Assembly (NCBI GenBank): GCA_963807975.1
Contig: CAWEDV010000001.1
Coordinates: 2,418,001-2,482,000, forward strand
Origin: JAACFF01 sp963807975
GTDB lineage: Bacteria; Chloroflexota; Anaerolineae; Promineifilales; Promineifilaceae
Length of the DNA: 64,000 nt
Direction: 5' to 3'
The position numbers were made by a program, and so were the translations under genes. The notes under the pieces are model-generated. The model did not search any database and was not told where the DNA came from. It was given only the letters and a program-made list of their open reading frames with translations. Shown here piece by piece: positions 25,588-37,750 of this stretch (positions within the stretch are counted from its first letter, which is position 1; each line of letters starts with the position of its first letter).

Positions 25588-26073
25588 ATGAGCATGAAAA
25601 TAATCACAATAGGAGTCTTTGGTTACTCTGAAGAAGAATTCTTTCAAGCCCTGCAAGATGCAAAGGTCGATACATTTTGCGACATTCGCCAGCGACGAGG
25701 CCTTCGCGGCGCCACCTACGCCTTCTGCAACAGCAAAAGGCTGCAGGCACGGCTCGCCGAATTGGGGATTCGCTATCTGCACATCAAAGAACTGGCCCCG
25801 ACCACGGCCAACCGCCAGATCCAATATGCTTTGGACAAAGAACAAAAAGTAGCCAAGCGCAAGCGCACCATATTAGGGACCCCCTTCATCGACGCCTACC
25901 AAACAGAAATCCTGGCCCAGTTCGACCCCCAGTCGCTGCTGGATGAACTAGAAGCAGACGCCCAAAACATCGCCCTTTTTTGCGTCGAAAAAGATCCCGA
26001 AGCCTGCCATCGATCGCTGGTCGCCGCCAAACTGCAGCATGAACTTGGCTTTGAGGTCGAACATATCCAGTAG
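25588..26073 (+). CDS. DUF488-family protein (second copy)
   Basis: 161-aa paralog-like protein with the same core: ITIGVFGYSEEEFFQAL, FCDIRQRRGLRG in place of the IRSRPYS motif, RYLHIKELAPT, and IALFCVEKDPEACHRS with the paired Cys and CHR motif. The family has no settled biochemical role. It starts 3 bp after the first DUF488 stop and ends 67 bp before the RecQ ATG, so the three genes are very likely one operon. Having two divergent DUF488 proteins side by side suggests a heteromer or two substrates, which is an inference. Confidence 0.84.
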   Translation: MSMKIITIGVFGYSEEEFFQALQDAKVDTFCDIRQRRGLRGATYAFCNSKRLQARLAELGIRYLHIKELAPTTANRQIQYALDKEQKVAKRKRTILGTPFIDAYQTEILAQFDPQSLLDELEADAQNIALFCVEKDPEACHRSLVAAKLQHELGFEVEHIQ

Positions 26074-26140
26074 CGTAAGATTCCATCTTGCGCCTCGCAG
26101 ACCAGTCATGGACTTGTCCCACAGTTCAGAAGAAGGAGTT

Positions 26141-29374
<3,234 letters not shown>

Positions 29375-29383
29375 CGCTGGTCT

Positions 29384-29668
29384 ATGGATAAAGATGAAGA
29401 ACGAAGCGCACCTGGTCGCACTGAAACGCAAATGAGTATTCTTGCCTGCGTGCAATCCCTACCAGGAAAACTACCGCGCAGTGGTATTGCCAAAATACTC
29501 GTTGGCTCCTACTCACAGCGAGTCTTGGCGTATCAAAATCATCCTGATTATGGCCGTTTATCTCATCTGCCGCGTAACATCGTCATGCAGGAGATCGACG
29601 CCCTACTCAATCGCGGCGATCTCGAACTCGATCATAAATCACGCTTGATCGTCAAGGATGACCAATGA
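29384..29668 (+). CDS. Small stand-alone RQC-like winged-helix protein
   Basis: 94-aa protein starting 10 bp after the RecQ stop. Its body (ILACVQSLPGKLPRSGIAKI, then a segment ending GRLSHLPRNIVMQEIDALL and a beta wing DLELDHKSRLIV) resembles the small RQC-type winged-helix domain found in or beside RecQ-like helicases. It has no signal or membrane segment. It probably binds the same DNA structures as the helicase and acts with it. The next gene overlaps its end by 11 bp. Recognition rests on motif memory, so confidence is moderate. Confidence 0.65.
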   Translation: MDKDEERSAPGRTETQMSILACVQSLPGKLPRSGIAKILVGSYSQRVLAYQNHPDYGRLSHLPRNIVMQEIDALLNRGDLELDHKSRLIVKDDQ

Positions 29669-29981
29669 AAGACCTCAAGATAGATGGTTTAGATTGCCAG
29701 ATGCATTCGAGAATTCCTCAATGGAAGAAATCGAAGCAACCAACGAACCCGCCCCTGTAGAAATCCACAAGGAAGAAACCCATGCGGTTCGGAAGCAAAT
29801 GTTGCACAAGCTGTTAAAGTTCAAGCTGGCGGCCAGCCAGATTCCCGGTGTTACCAGCATCGCCCTATTCGGTTCCTTGACCACAGACAAGGCAGATCTC
29901 AAGGACATCGATATGCTGGTCACGATTACGCAGGAGATTGATCTACCGCATGATCTTGCTGAAATGATTCGTCGCCTGTGA
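29658..29981 (+). CDS. Nucleotidyltransferase-domain protein, probably C-terminally truncated
   Basis: 107-aa protein with the minimal nucleotidyltransferase signature GSLTTDKADLKDIDMLV (GS followed by Asp-x-Asp) near residues 72-88, as in MNT-type enzymes that transfer nucleotides to proteins or RNA. It ends abruptly with EMIRRL directly after the second metal-binding strand, where intact relatives continue for 60 or more residues, so the gene may be cut short. It overlaps the RQC-like gene by 11 bp. Downstream DNA shows no continuation in another frame. It may still be active as a minimal domain. Confidence 0.6.
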   Translation: MTNERPQDRWFRLPDAFENSSMEEIEATNEPAPVEIHKEETHAVRKQMLHKLLKFKLAASQIPGVTSIALFGSLTTDKADLKDIDMLVTITQEIDLPHDLAEMIRRL

Positions 29982-30395
29982 AGCTTGCTTAAAAATTTGA
30001 TTAGTTGTGGGGACAGCGTGGAACTGTGGTAAAATTCAGTAACAATATGCGTGCAGTATCAGGCACGTGTGGATCCATTTTACATAGTAGAACAGTTCGT
30101 TATCCAGGGGGGATAGTTCGAGTTGATAAGTTCGATCAGTGGCAATTTCATCTTATATAAGAGTTTTAGAAGGAGATTCCCATTACATCCCCACTTAATC
30201 GAAGGAAAGCATTTCTTGAACCCGTAGCCACCCAACCGACTACGCGCGCGAATAAGGAGAATAGTATAGAAAGAGCAGAAAGAGTATAGATTTCTGGCCT
30301 TTAATCCTGCCGAATTTCCTTTACTCGTCAAAAGCGGCTAATGATTGAAGAATTGAAATTTAGTTTTTTGGAAGCATTTAGTGATTGGAGGAACC
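29982..30395. other. Gene-free region between the RecQ module and the nuclease gene
   Basis: About 410 bp, more A/T-rich than its surroundings. It contains no convincing gene, RNA or strong terminator. TTGGAGG directly before 30396 is the ribosome site of the nuclease gene. The change of composition right after the truncated nucleotidyltransferase could mark an old rearrangement point. Confidence 0.4.
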
Positions 30396-33300
30396 ATGTT
30401 ACACAAAAGTAAATTGACCTTGGCGCTTATGACCATCGCCATACTCATCCTTGTCGTTGCCACAGGGAATATAGCGGAAGCACAGACGACCGAACTGTTT
30501 ATTTCCGAGTACATTGAAGGCGGCAGTTTAAACAAAGCGATTGAAATTTATAATGGCACTGGCGGAGCCGTTGACCTTACTGCTGGCCTGTATAGCTTAG
30601 AGCTATACAGCAATGGCAGCGCCACTGCCAGTCAAACAGTGGCGCTCACAGGCACCGTTGCTGATGGCGATGTCTATGTGGTAGCACACGCGAGTGCCGC
30701 CGCTGCTGTTTTGGATGAGACAGACCTTATCAGCAGCGCAGTTGCTAACTTCAACGGCGATGACGCCGTTGTCTTACGCAAAAATGGGGCGGTTGTTGAT
30801 GCTTTTGGACAGATAGGAGTTGATCCCGGTTCAGAATGGCCTGGCGGCGGCGCAAATGACACCCTGCGCCGCAACGATGATATTTGCGCCGGTGACACGG
30901 ATGCCTCTGATGCCTTTGATGCTTCTGCAGAATGGACCACCTTTGCCCAAGACACCTTTGATGGCCTGGGCAGTCACACAGCCATCTGCAGCAGTTCAGG
31001 AGCTACTGAGTTATTTATGTCCGAGTACATTGAAGGCGGCAGTTTAAACAAAGCGATTGAAATTTATAATGGCACTGGCGGAGCCGTTGACCTTACTGCT
31101 GGCCTGTATAGCTTAGAGCTATACAGCAATGGCAGCGCCACTGCCAGTCAAACAGTGGCGCTCACAGGCACCGTTGCTGATGGCGATGTCTATGTGGTAG
31201 CACACGCGAGTGCCGCCACTGCTGTTTTGGATGAGACAGACCTTATCAGCAGCGCAGTTGCTAACTTCAACGGCGATGACGCCGTTGTCTTACGCAAAAA
31301 CGGGGCGGTTGTTGATGCTTTTGGACAGATAGGAGTTGATCCCGGTTCAGAATGGCCTGGCGGCGGCGCAAATGACACCCTGCGCCGCAACGATGATATT
31401 TGCGCCGGTGACACGGATGCCTCTGATGCCTTTGATGCTTCTGCAGAATGGACCACCTTTGCCCAAGACACCTTTGATGGCCTTGGCAGTCACACAGCCG
31501 TCTGCGGTGGCGGCGGAGGAGGCCCCTCAGATCCACTCATCAATGAGTTCGTTTTTAACCACACAGGCTCAGATACGGAGGCATTCATCGAGGTGCTTGC
31601 CGCCCCTTCTACTGACTTATCCGCCTTCACTATCCTCGAGATCGAGGGTGATGCCAGCAGCTCTGGTGATACAGTTAGCATTGGTGTCATTGATGCCGTT
31701 TTGCCGGTTGGCACCACCGATTCTGGTGGTTATTGGACGGATGATGAGGATGTTGAGAACGGGACGGTGACTTTGCTATTGGTTGAGGGTTTTTCGGGCA
31801 GCCTTAATGACGACCTCGACATAGATGGTGATGGCGTACTAGAATCAACACCGTGGACGCGAATTGTGGACGATGTTGCCGTAACCGATGGTGGATCTCT
31901 GGACCAGACTTACGCCGGCACGGTGCTTGATGCTGCATTCGACGGAGGAGTTTTCACTGTTGGCGGCGCATCACGTATCCCTAATGGTACCGACACCGAT
32001 GCGCTTGTTGATTGGGTGCGCAACGACTTCGATGGATATGGATTCCCCGGATTCGTCGGCACTCAGCAAATTGGCGAAGCTGTCAATACGCCCGGTACCG
32101 TAAACGAAGTAATAACAGTCATAGTCGATCCCTTCGGTGCCTGTGATGAGCCCGCTACGTTGATTCATAATATTCAAGGTTCTGGTCTGGTGAGTCCCGA
32201 GGACGGCAACATTCGTGCAGTAGAAGCCGTAGTCGTGGCGGTCTTCCAAGACCCCGACCAGATCGGTGGCTACTTTATTCAAGAAGAAGACACCGATGCC
32301 GACGCGGATCCCCTGACATCTGAAGGGCTTCGTATCTTTGACCCAGTCAATACACCCAACGTGGGCGATGTAATCCGCATTCGCGGCTCAGTAACTGAAT
32401 ACTTCAGTTTGACAGAGATAAACAATGTCACCGACTTCACGGTCTGCGGCACGGGTGTAGCCACAGCAGCTCCAGTTAGCTTGCCAGTGAACGCCACGGA
32501 TGACCTCGAAGCCTATGAAGGCATGCTGGTCACCTTCCCGCAAGAGTTAGTCATCGCTGAATACTTCAACTTTGACCGCTTCGGCGAGATCGTTTTGACC
32601 TCCGACCGGCGCCTGACCCCGACTGCTCAATTCGAGCCTGGCCCAGATGCCATCCAGGCCGCGCAGGACTACCTGCTCTCCAAGATCACCATCGACGATG
32701 CGCGCGGCGGTCAAAACCCGGACCCAGCCTATCATCCGAACGGCGGCATATTCGATCTGACAAACCTCTTCCGCGGCGGTGATACGGTTGCCAATGTAAC
32801 TGGTGTACTGGATTACAACTTTGGCGCCTACAAGGTCCAACCCACCCAGGGAGCGGATTACACAAGCACCAATCCACGCACGGCAGCACCAGACGACGTC
32901 GGTGGCGACTTAAAGGTTGCGGCCTTCAATGTATTGAATTATTTTACCACCTTGGATTATCCCAGCGGCAATCCGCTAGATAATATGTGTGGCCCGTTGG
33001 CAAATCAGGAATGCCGCGGTGCCGATGCCGATCAGCCAAATGAGTTTACGCGACAGCGCGACAAGATCATCTCCGCGCTGACTGTCATTGATGCCGACGT
33101 AGTTGGTTTGATCGAGATTGAAAACCATCCGGCGGATATTCCCACAGCAGACCTCGTAAACGGCCTCAACCTTGCACTGGGTGCCGGAACATATGATTAT
33201 GTCACCACCGGCGCCATCGGCACCGATGCCATCCGCGTGGCCTTGATCTACAAGCCAGCCTCTGTTTCGACAGTTGGTGGCTTTGAAGTTCTCGATTCTA

Positions 33301-34343
33301 CGGAAGATCCTAGTTTCAATGATCAGAAAAACCGCCCGGTACTGGCCCAAACTTTCATGGATAGCTCCACCGGCGGCGTATTCACCGTGGCTGTCAACCA
33401 CCTCAAGTCCAAGGGCTCATCCTGTGATGATGTGGGCGATCCTGATACGGGGGATGGTTCGGGCAACTGTAACTTGACTCGTCTCGCCGCCGCCCAAGCA
33501 TTGGTCGACTGGTTGGCTGCTGATCCGACTGGCAGCGGGGATGAAGACTTCCTCATCATTGGTGATCTAAATTCTTACGACAAAGAAGAACCAATCGATG
33601 CCATTGTCGCTTCTGGCTACACAGATCTGATCCACAGCTACCTCGGCGAAGATGCCTATTCCTACGTCTTTGATGGGCAGGTCGGCTATCTCGACTATGC
33701 CCTGGCAAATGCAGGGCTGGTAGACCAGGTGACGGGGACAACTGTCTGGCATATCAATGCCGATGAAGCCGATCTAATTGACTACGATACTTCATTCAAG
33801 CAAGACGCGCAGGACGCTATCTATGCGCCTGACGCCTATCGGGCATCGGATCATGATCCAGTCATTGTTGGCCTAGCGCTCGACTCCCCCGAGAAGCTTA
33901 AAACTGACGCCATAGGTTTACTTGCGTCGTTGCTGCCAACAGGAGACCGTAGTCAGGACCATCGGATCAACAAGGCCATCGTTCGCATTGATTACAGCCT
34001 CAATCCGCTCTGGTGGGAGTCGAAAACGACGCTCGACGACAAGAAGGGCAAGCACGTTTTTACCCACGAAAGAATAGCTGTTGTAGAGCTAATGAAGGTC
34101 GTAAAGAAAGGTGGAACCTACATATCCGATGTTCAAAACGCCATTGATCTATTGGTCGAGGCCGATCGCAAACTCGCGCAGAAAGAGCTTGACGCTGCGA
34201 TCGCAGATGGAGGTAATGCCAGGCAGATCGCGCGCGCACAGCGCTACATGGACAAGGCTGCAAAATACGTCGCAAGAGGCAATTTTGATAAAGCCATTGG
34301 CGAATACAAGAAGGCCTGGCAGACTGCCGTTAGGGCACACTGA
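30396..34343 (+). CDS. Secreted ExeM/NucH-type nuclease with lamin-tail domains
   Basis: 1315-aa exported protein. A signal peptide (residues 1-30, ends NIAEA) is followed by two nearly identical lamin-tail-like domains (about 32-203 and 204-370, each starting TELFISEYIEGGSLNKAIEI or its variant), a third diverged one (LINEFVFNHTGSDTEAFIEV), a beta-rich region, then an endonuclease/exonuclease/phosphatase domain near 837-1160 with LKVAAFNVLNYF, VDVVGLIEIEN-like, LIIGDLNSY and RASDHDPVIVG. The C-terminal 150 residues are helical and basic. ExeM-type enzymes degrade extracellular DNA for nutrients or biofilm turnover. GGAGG at 30387-30391 selects the ATG at 30396. A terminator follows at 34473. 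Confidence 0.85.
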   Translation: MLHKSKLTLALMTIAILILVVATGNIAEAQTTELFISEYIEGGSLNKAIEIYNGTGGAVDLTAGLYSLELYSNGSATASQTVALTGTVADGDVYVVAHASAAAAVLDETDLISSAVANFNGDDAVVLRKNGAVVDAFGQIGVDPGSEWPGGGANDTLRRNDDICAGDTDASDAFDASAEWTTFAQDTFDGLGSHTAICSSSGATELFMSEYIEGGSLNKAIEIYNGTGGAVDLTAGLYSLELYSNGSATASQTVALTGTVADGDVYVVAHASAATAVLDETDLISSAVANFNGDDAVVLRKNGAVVDAFGQIGVDPGSEWPGGGANDTLRRNDDICAGDTDASDAFDASAEWTTFAQDTFDGLGSHTAVCGGGGGGPSDPLINEFVFNHTGSDTEAFIEVLAAPSTDLSAFTILEIEGDASSSGDTVSIGVIDAVLPVGTTDSGGYWTDDEDVENGTVTLLLVEGFSGSLNDDLDIDGDGVLESTPWTRIVDDVAVTDGGSLDQTYAGTVLDAAFDGGVFTVGGASRIPNGTDTDALVDWVRNDFDGYGFPGFVGTQQIGEAVNTPGTVNEVITVIVDPFGACDEPATLIHNIQGSGLVSPEDGNIRAVEAVVVAVFQDPDQIGGYFIQEEDTDADADPLTSEGLRIFDPVNTPNVGDVIRIRGSVTEYFSLTEINNVTDFTVCGTGVATAAPVSLPVNATDDLEAYEGMLVTFPQELVIAEYFNFDRFGEIVLTSDRRLTPTAQFEPGPDAIQAAQDYLLSKITIDDARGGQNPDPAYHPNGGIFDLTNLFRGGDTVANVTGVLDYNFGAYKVQPTQGADYTSTNPRTAAPDDVGGDLKVAAFNVLNYFTTLDYPSGNPLDNMCGPLANQECRGADADQPNEFTRQRDKIISALTVIDADVVGLIEIENHPADIPTADLVNGLNLALGAGTYDYVTTGAIGTDAIRVALIYKPASVSTVGGFEVLDSTEDPSFNDQKNRPVLAQTFMDSSTGGVFTVAVNHLKSKGSSCDDVGDPDTGDGSGNCNLTRLAAAQALVDWLAADPTGSGDEDFLIIGDLNSYDKEEPIDAIVASGYTDLIHSYLGEDAYSYVFDGQVGYLDYALANAGLVDQVTGTTVWHINADEADLIDYDTSFKQDAQDAIYAPDAYRASDHDPVIVGLALDSPEKLKTDAIGLLASLLPTGDRSQDHRINKAIVRIDYSLNPLWWESKTTLDDKKGKHVFTHERIAVVELMKVVKKGGTYISDVQNAIDLLVEADRKLAQKELDAAIADGGNARQIARAQRYMDKAAKYVARGNFDKAIGEYKKAWQTAVRAH
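30490..31503 (+). repeat. 516-bp tandem duplication inside the nuclease gene
   Basis: Bases 30505-30983 and 31021-31499 align with an offset of 516 bp and differ at only three positions that I can count. Both copies encode one lamin-tail-like domain of 172 residues. Each copy also holds a perfect hairpin, CTGTATAGCT-TAG-AGCTATACAG (30588-30610 and 31104-31126). The near identity, including at silent sites, points to very recent duplication or gene conversion. Confidence 0.9.
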
Positions 34344-34472
34344 CCAAAGGGTTGGAGCACAGAGCTGTTTTGGTGACGAGTGCAATAACGCGGCGATCAC
34401 CAATTCAGCCAAATACCCCTACGCAGTCCACTTGATGCTGTAGCCTGCAGTAAGCGGACCAACAAGGCGCAT

Positions 34473-34508
34473 AAAAAACCCGGCTTCATTTCTGAAGCCG
34501 GGTTTTTC
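34473..34508 (+). terminator. Strong rho-independent terminator
   Basis: AAAAACCCGGCTTCA pairs with TGAAGCCGGGTTTTT around a TTTC loop. It lies about 130 bp after the nuclease stop. The A run on the left lets it also serve the leftward gene at 34600-35052. Confidence 0.88.
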
Positions 34509-34599
34509 TATTCTTCATCCTGCACCCCCATCCCCTCCTCAACCTTCCACGAAACCGGCACTCCCAACCACCCAACTACTTAACTGCCCAACGACACAA

Positions 34600-35052
34600 C
34601 TAAATATCCCAATCCAACTGCTCCCCAACACTGTCCAGTACAGCATCCCAATCTATACCCTCTTCCATCTCCGCTGTTTGGCGCGCCAGGTAAGCGATCG
34701 CTCGTAGACCACTGATGATCATCGGTGCCATCTTCGCCTTCTGCTCAATGGGCACATCCTCCCGCGATTGGTATCCCACCAAACGGCTCACCTGCAGCCG
34801 AGCCATTGCCAGTTCATTTTGCAGCGATTTCTCGCCGCCATACGAGTCTAGCAAATCCTCTTCCTCCACCGTCAACTGCGACCGGTACAGGCCATGCTTC
34901 AACGCATTCGTATTACCTTTCGGTGCACCCGCCCCCACATTTCGTCCCGCGTGTGCTGAACAGCGTGGCGGATCTGAACCAAACACAGTCCATGCCTTGC
35001 ACGCTTTTCCATTTTTATTGACGGCCGTACACCGCCTGTTATGTTTTTCCAT
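34600..35052 (-). CDS. Phage-terminase-small-subunit-like zinc-binding protein
   Basis: 150-aa protein (ATG 35050-35052) with a Cys/His cluster, RRCTAVNKNGKACKAW followed by RCSAHAG, and then the motif GAPKGNTNALKHGLYR, which is common in small terminase-like proteins of phages and prophage remnants. The C-terminal half is helical (LQNELAMARLQVSRLVGY). The frame extends to 35124, but no better start is seen. No other phage gene is adjacent, so it may be a remnant or a domesticated DNA-binding protein. Function is not established. Confidence 0.6.
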   Translation of the reverse strand: MEKHNRRCTAVNKNGKACKAWTVFGSDPPRCSAHAGRNVGAGAPKGNTNALKHGLYRSQLTVEEEDLLDSYGGEKSLQNELAMARLQVSRLVGYQSREDVPIEQKAKMAPMIISGLRAIAYLARQTAEMEEGIDWDAVLDSVGEQLDWDI

Positions 35053-35401
35053 TTCACAATAATAGAACATGTGTGCTACATTCGTCAAGACCCAAAAATG
35101 ACCAGTTATACATACTTCTGCCACATCAAGGATTGATCGCGAAATTCAAACTTTATGTCAAGTTAGCAGTTGCCACTTGATCGATAATTAAATTGGGCAA
35201 AAAAATTCAATTATCACCCCCTGCCACCGGTGCCCTTGCTGTAGGCGATTAGAAAAAATCTATAGGAGCTGAACAGATATTCTTCAATGACGGCCAGGAC
35301 CAACCGTTGCCTTTGAAGATCATCGCCTATCTCCATAGCTTGCTAAGAATGTGTCAACACTGTTCGGCTGGTAGAATACAAACGACCAGAGAAATGTACT
35401 T
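35053..35401. other. A/T-rich intergenic region with one hairpin
   Basis: About 350 bp without a gene. GATAATTAAATT (35183-35194) and AATTCAATTATC (35204-35215) form a 12-bp stem with one mismatch around a GGGCAAAAA loop. It sits between divergent genes, so it could be an operator region. No repeat border or att-like site is evident. Confidence 0.45.
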
Positions 35402-36268
35402 ATGCCTGAGCTGCAAATCATCGATAACTTCCCCGCTTTCCTGGATTTCTGGCCGGCAGCGCGCCACAAATCACTGCCCGTCCAGCTAGATGATTGGGCA
35501 GCGATCTACATGGCCCCCTGGCCCGAACTGCTAAACAAGCAGCTAAACGATTACGCCTCACAAGGAGAAGAGTGGCGCATTTACGCCACCGAGCATGTCT
35601 TTCCCTATTTAGACCAGCGCCTGCCGGATATGATTGAAATCCACCGTCAATTACCGGCGATTTGTGGGGCTGCTTATACACAGGCGCAGGAACTGCTTGG
35701 TCTGGACACCAGCATAATGATTGTATTCCATGTGGGTATCGGCTGCGGAGCCGGTTGGGTGACAACCTATCAAAACAAGCACGCCATTCTCTTTGGTCTG
35801 GAAAATATCGCCCAGGAAGGCTGGACAAAACAATCTACATTGCAGGGTTTTGTCGCCCACGAAATTGGGCATGTGGCTCACTTCCATTGGCGCGACCAGG
35901 CCGGCCTAGCCGAAGGGGATGGCCCGATTTGGCAGCTCTATATCGAAGGCTTTGCTCAATGGGTTGAGCATCTGCTTATGGGCCGGCCCTCGTGGCATAT
36001 GCAGGACGAGCAGAATAAGGATTGGCTGGCCTGGTGTCAGGAGAATCGCGGTTGGCTGGCTGCCCAGTTCTTGCATCGCGCAAACGGACCGCAAGCGGTA
36101 CGCCCGTTCTTCGGCTCCTGGTTTAATCTTCAAGGCCATAAGCAAACCGGCTACTTCTTGGGCCACGAAGTCATCAAAACCCTGGCCTCAGATATGACCC
36201 TGCGCGAAATCGCCAATCTGCACGATTTAACCCCTGTAGTCAACGCGCTGGAATCGCTGAGCGAGTAA
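35402..36268 (+). CDS. HExxH putative zinc metallopeptidase
   Basis: 288-aa cytosolic protein that I cannot place in a named family. The zinc-binding motif HEIGHVAHF lies near residues 156-164, and a glutamate about 30 residues later in YIEGFAQWVEHLL could be the third ligand, as in gluzincin-type enzymes. A second acidic/His patch occurs near GHEVIKTL. There is no signal peptide or membrane segment. The gene is followed 37 bp later by a broken SulP transporter gene. The substrate is unknown, and peptidase activity is an inference from the motif. Confidence 0.65.
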   Translation: MPELQIIDNFPAFLDFWPAARHKSLPVQLDDWAAIYMAPWPELLNKQLNDYASQGEEWRIYATEHVFPYLDQRLPDMIEIHRQLPAICGAAYTQAQELLGLDTSIMIVFHVGIGCGAGWVTTYQNKHAILFGLENIAQEGWTKQSTLQGFVAHEIGHVAHFHWRDQAGLAEGDGPIWQLYIEGFAQWVEHLLMGRPSWHMQDEQNKDWLAWCQENRGWLAAQFLHRANGPQAVRPFFGSWFNLQGHKQTGYFLGHEVIKTLASDMTLREIANLHDLTPVVNALESLSE

Positions 36269-36305
36269 TAGCTCTTGTCCTGTTTTGCGCTGTAATTCCT
36301 AACTA

Positions 36306-37477
36306 ATGAGTAAAACGACAACTGCGCTGCTGCAAACCGGCCACGAAGTAATCAACCACAATGCGCCACCGCGGGATCAGCTCACATCAGACCTGTTGGC
36401 CGGCCTGACCTGGGCCTTGGTCAACATTCCACAAGGTATGGCCTACGCCCTCTTGGCTTTGGCCAATCCTGCTGCGGGGTTTTACACCTTGATGATCGCC
36501 ACGCCGGTGGCTGCCATTTTCACCAGTTCCGTCTTCATGAACGTATCCTCGGCTAATTTGGCGATCCTACCGGCTACGAAAGCATGTTCAACAACAAAAT
36601 ATCGGCCACGGCCGATCTCATCCTCAATCTCAGCCGCGTTGACTATGCCACGACTACCACAGGCATCGTCACCATCTTGCTCATCTTTGCCTTTGAAAGA
36701 ACACCCGCGAAGAAATTCGCTTACTTGATCGCCCTCGTGTTAGTCTCCATCGCCGTGGTCATTCTGCCTGATTATGTTGTAGGATCCGTTCAGCTTGTGC
36801 GCGATATCGGCAGCATACCCAACAACCTGCCCATGCCCACCTTACCAGAACTGCAGCTGATCCCCTCTCTCATCGCCCCTGCTGTGGCCATCGGCATTAT
36901 CGCCCTGCTACAGGGCGTCGGTGTGAGCCAGAGTTTTCCCAATCCTGACGGCAAGTTCCCTAATCCTTAGCGCGATTTTACAGGCCAGGGAATAGCCAAC
37001 ATAGCCACCTCCTTCTTTCAGGGCATTCCTGCTGGGGTTTCGCTCTCAGGCACGGCCGTTCTGGTCGATGCTGGGGTTTCGCTCTCAGGCACGGCCGTTC
37101 TGGTCGATGCTGGGGTTTCGCTCTCAGGCACATCCGTTCTGGTCGATGCCGGCGCCTCGACCTTAGAGGACAACTTACCTGATGCCACACAGGCAGAAGG
37201 TGCTATTGCGATCTTGAATATCCGTGGCCGGGAAGATATCGGCAGCACCTTTAATGGTGTCTTACAGCGTTATGCCGATATATTGTCCAGTAATGACAGC
37301 ATTCTGATCCTCTCTGGGGTAAGTGAAAGAGTGTATGACCAATTGGCGCGCACCAGAGCCCTTCGCGCCATTGACAAGGAGCACGTATTCTTGGCCACAC
37401 CTCAGCTTGGCCAATCGCTCAACCTGGCTCTGCGCGCCGCCAGAACCTGGGTGGCGGAACACGATGAAGAGGAATAA
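36306..37477 (+). pseudogene. SulP-family anion transporter, broken
   Basis: Remnant of a SulP permease. The first frame (36306 to about 36580) encodes DLLAGLTWALVNIPQGMAYA, the classical SulP start. A frameshift near 36570-36600 moves the reading to the frame with MFNNKISATADLIL and FERTPAKKFAYL. A TAG at 36968-36970 then interrupts it before DFTGQGIANIATSFFQGIP. The conserved GIPxGxSxSGTA loop is triplicated by a 39-bp repeat (37031-37147), several helices are missing, and the reading ends with a STAS domain (ILNIRGREDIGSTFNG onwards). A functional transporter is not expected. Confidence 0.85.
37031..37147 (+). repeat. Three tandem copies of a 39-bp unit in the SulP remnant
   Basis: The unit begins GCTGGGGTTTCGCTCTCAGG and ends CTGGTCGAT. 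Copies lie at 37031-37069, 37070-37108 and 37109-37147; the third has ACATCC for ACGGCC. Each encodes the 13 residues AGVSLSGTAVLVD of the conserved SulP loop. Confidence 0.92.
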
Positions 37478-37640
37478 CTACCTCTGAATCTTTCCTCGCT
37501 GCTCGCCACAATGTCATTCGAGCGCAGCTAGGTATAACCACTTCCTATTCCGCGTTTATCCGCTCTCGTCCGTATCCCATGTGACATGCCCTCTCGACAT
37601 GAGGACTCAATAAAAACACTCCATATTCAACCACCGCTCG

Positions 37641-37669
37641 TTGTGTCTTCTCATAAAATTAGATATGCT
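37641..37669 (+). promoter_or_regulatory. Possible promoter of the squalene/phytoene synthase gene
   Basis: TTGTGT (37641-37646) and TATGCT (37664-37669) are spaced by 17 bp and lie 80 bp before the synthase ATG. Nothing else is recognised in the 273-bp gap after the SulP remnant. Confidence 0.35.
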
Positions 37670-37750
37670 TCGATCTGCAAGATGATTCGTTATTCATCTG
37701 CCGCATCTCCGGACGACGGCAAACTGCCACCATTATAAGGATGAAAAGGT

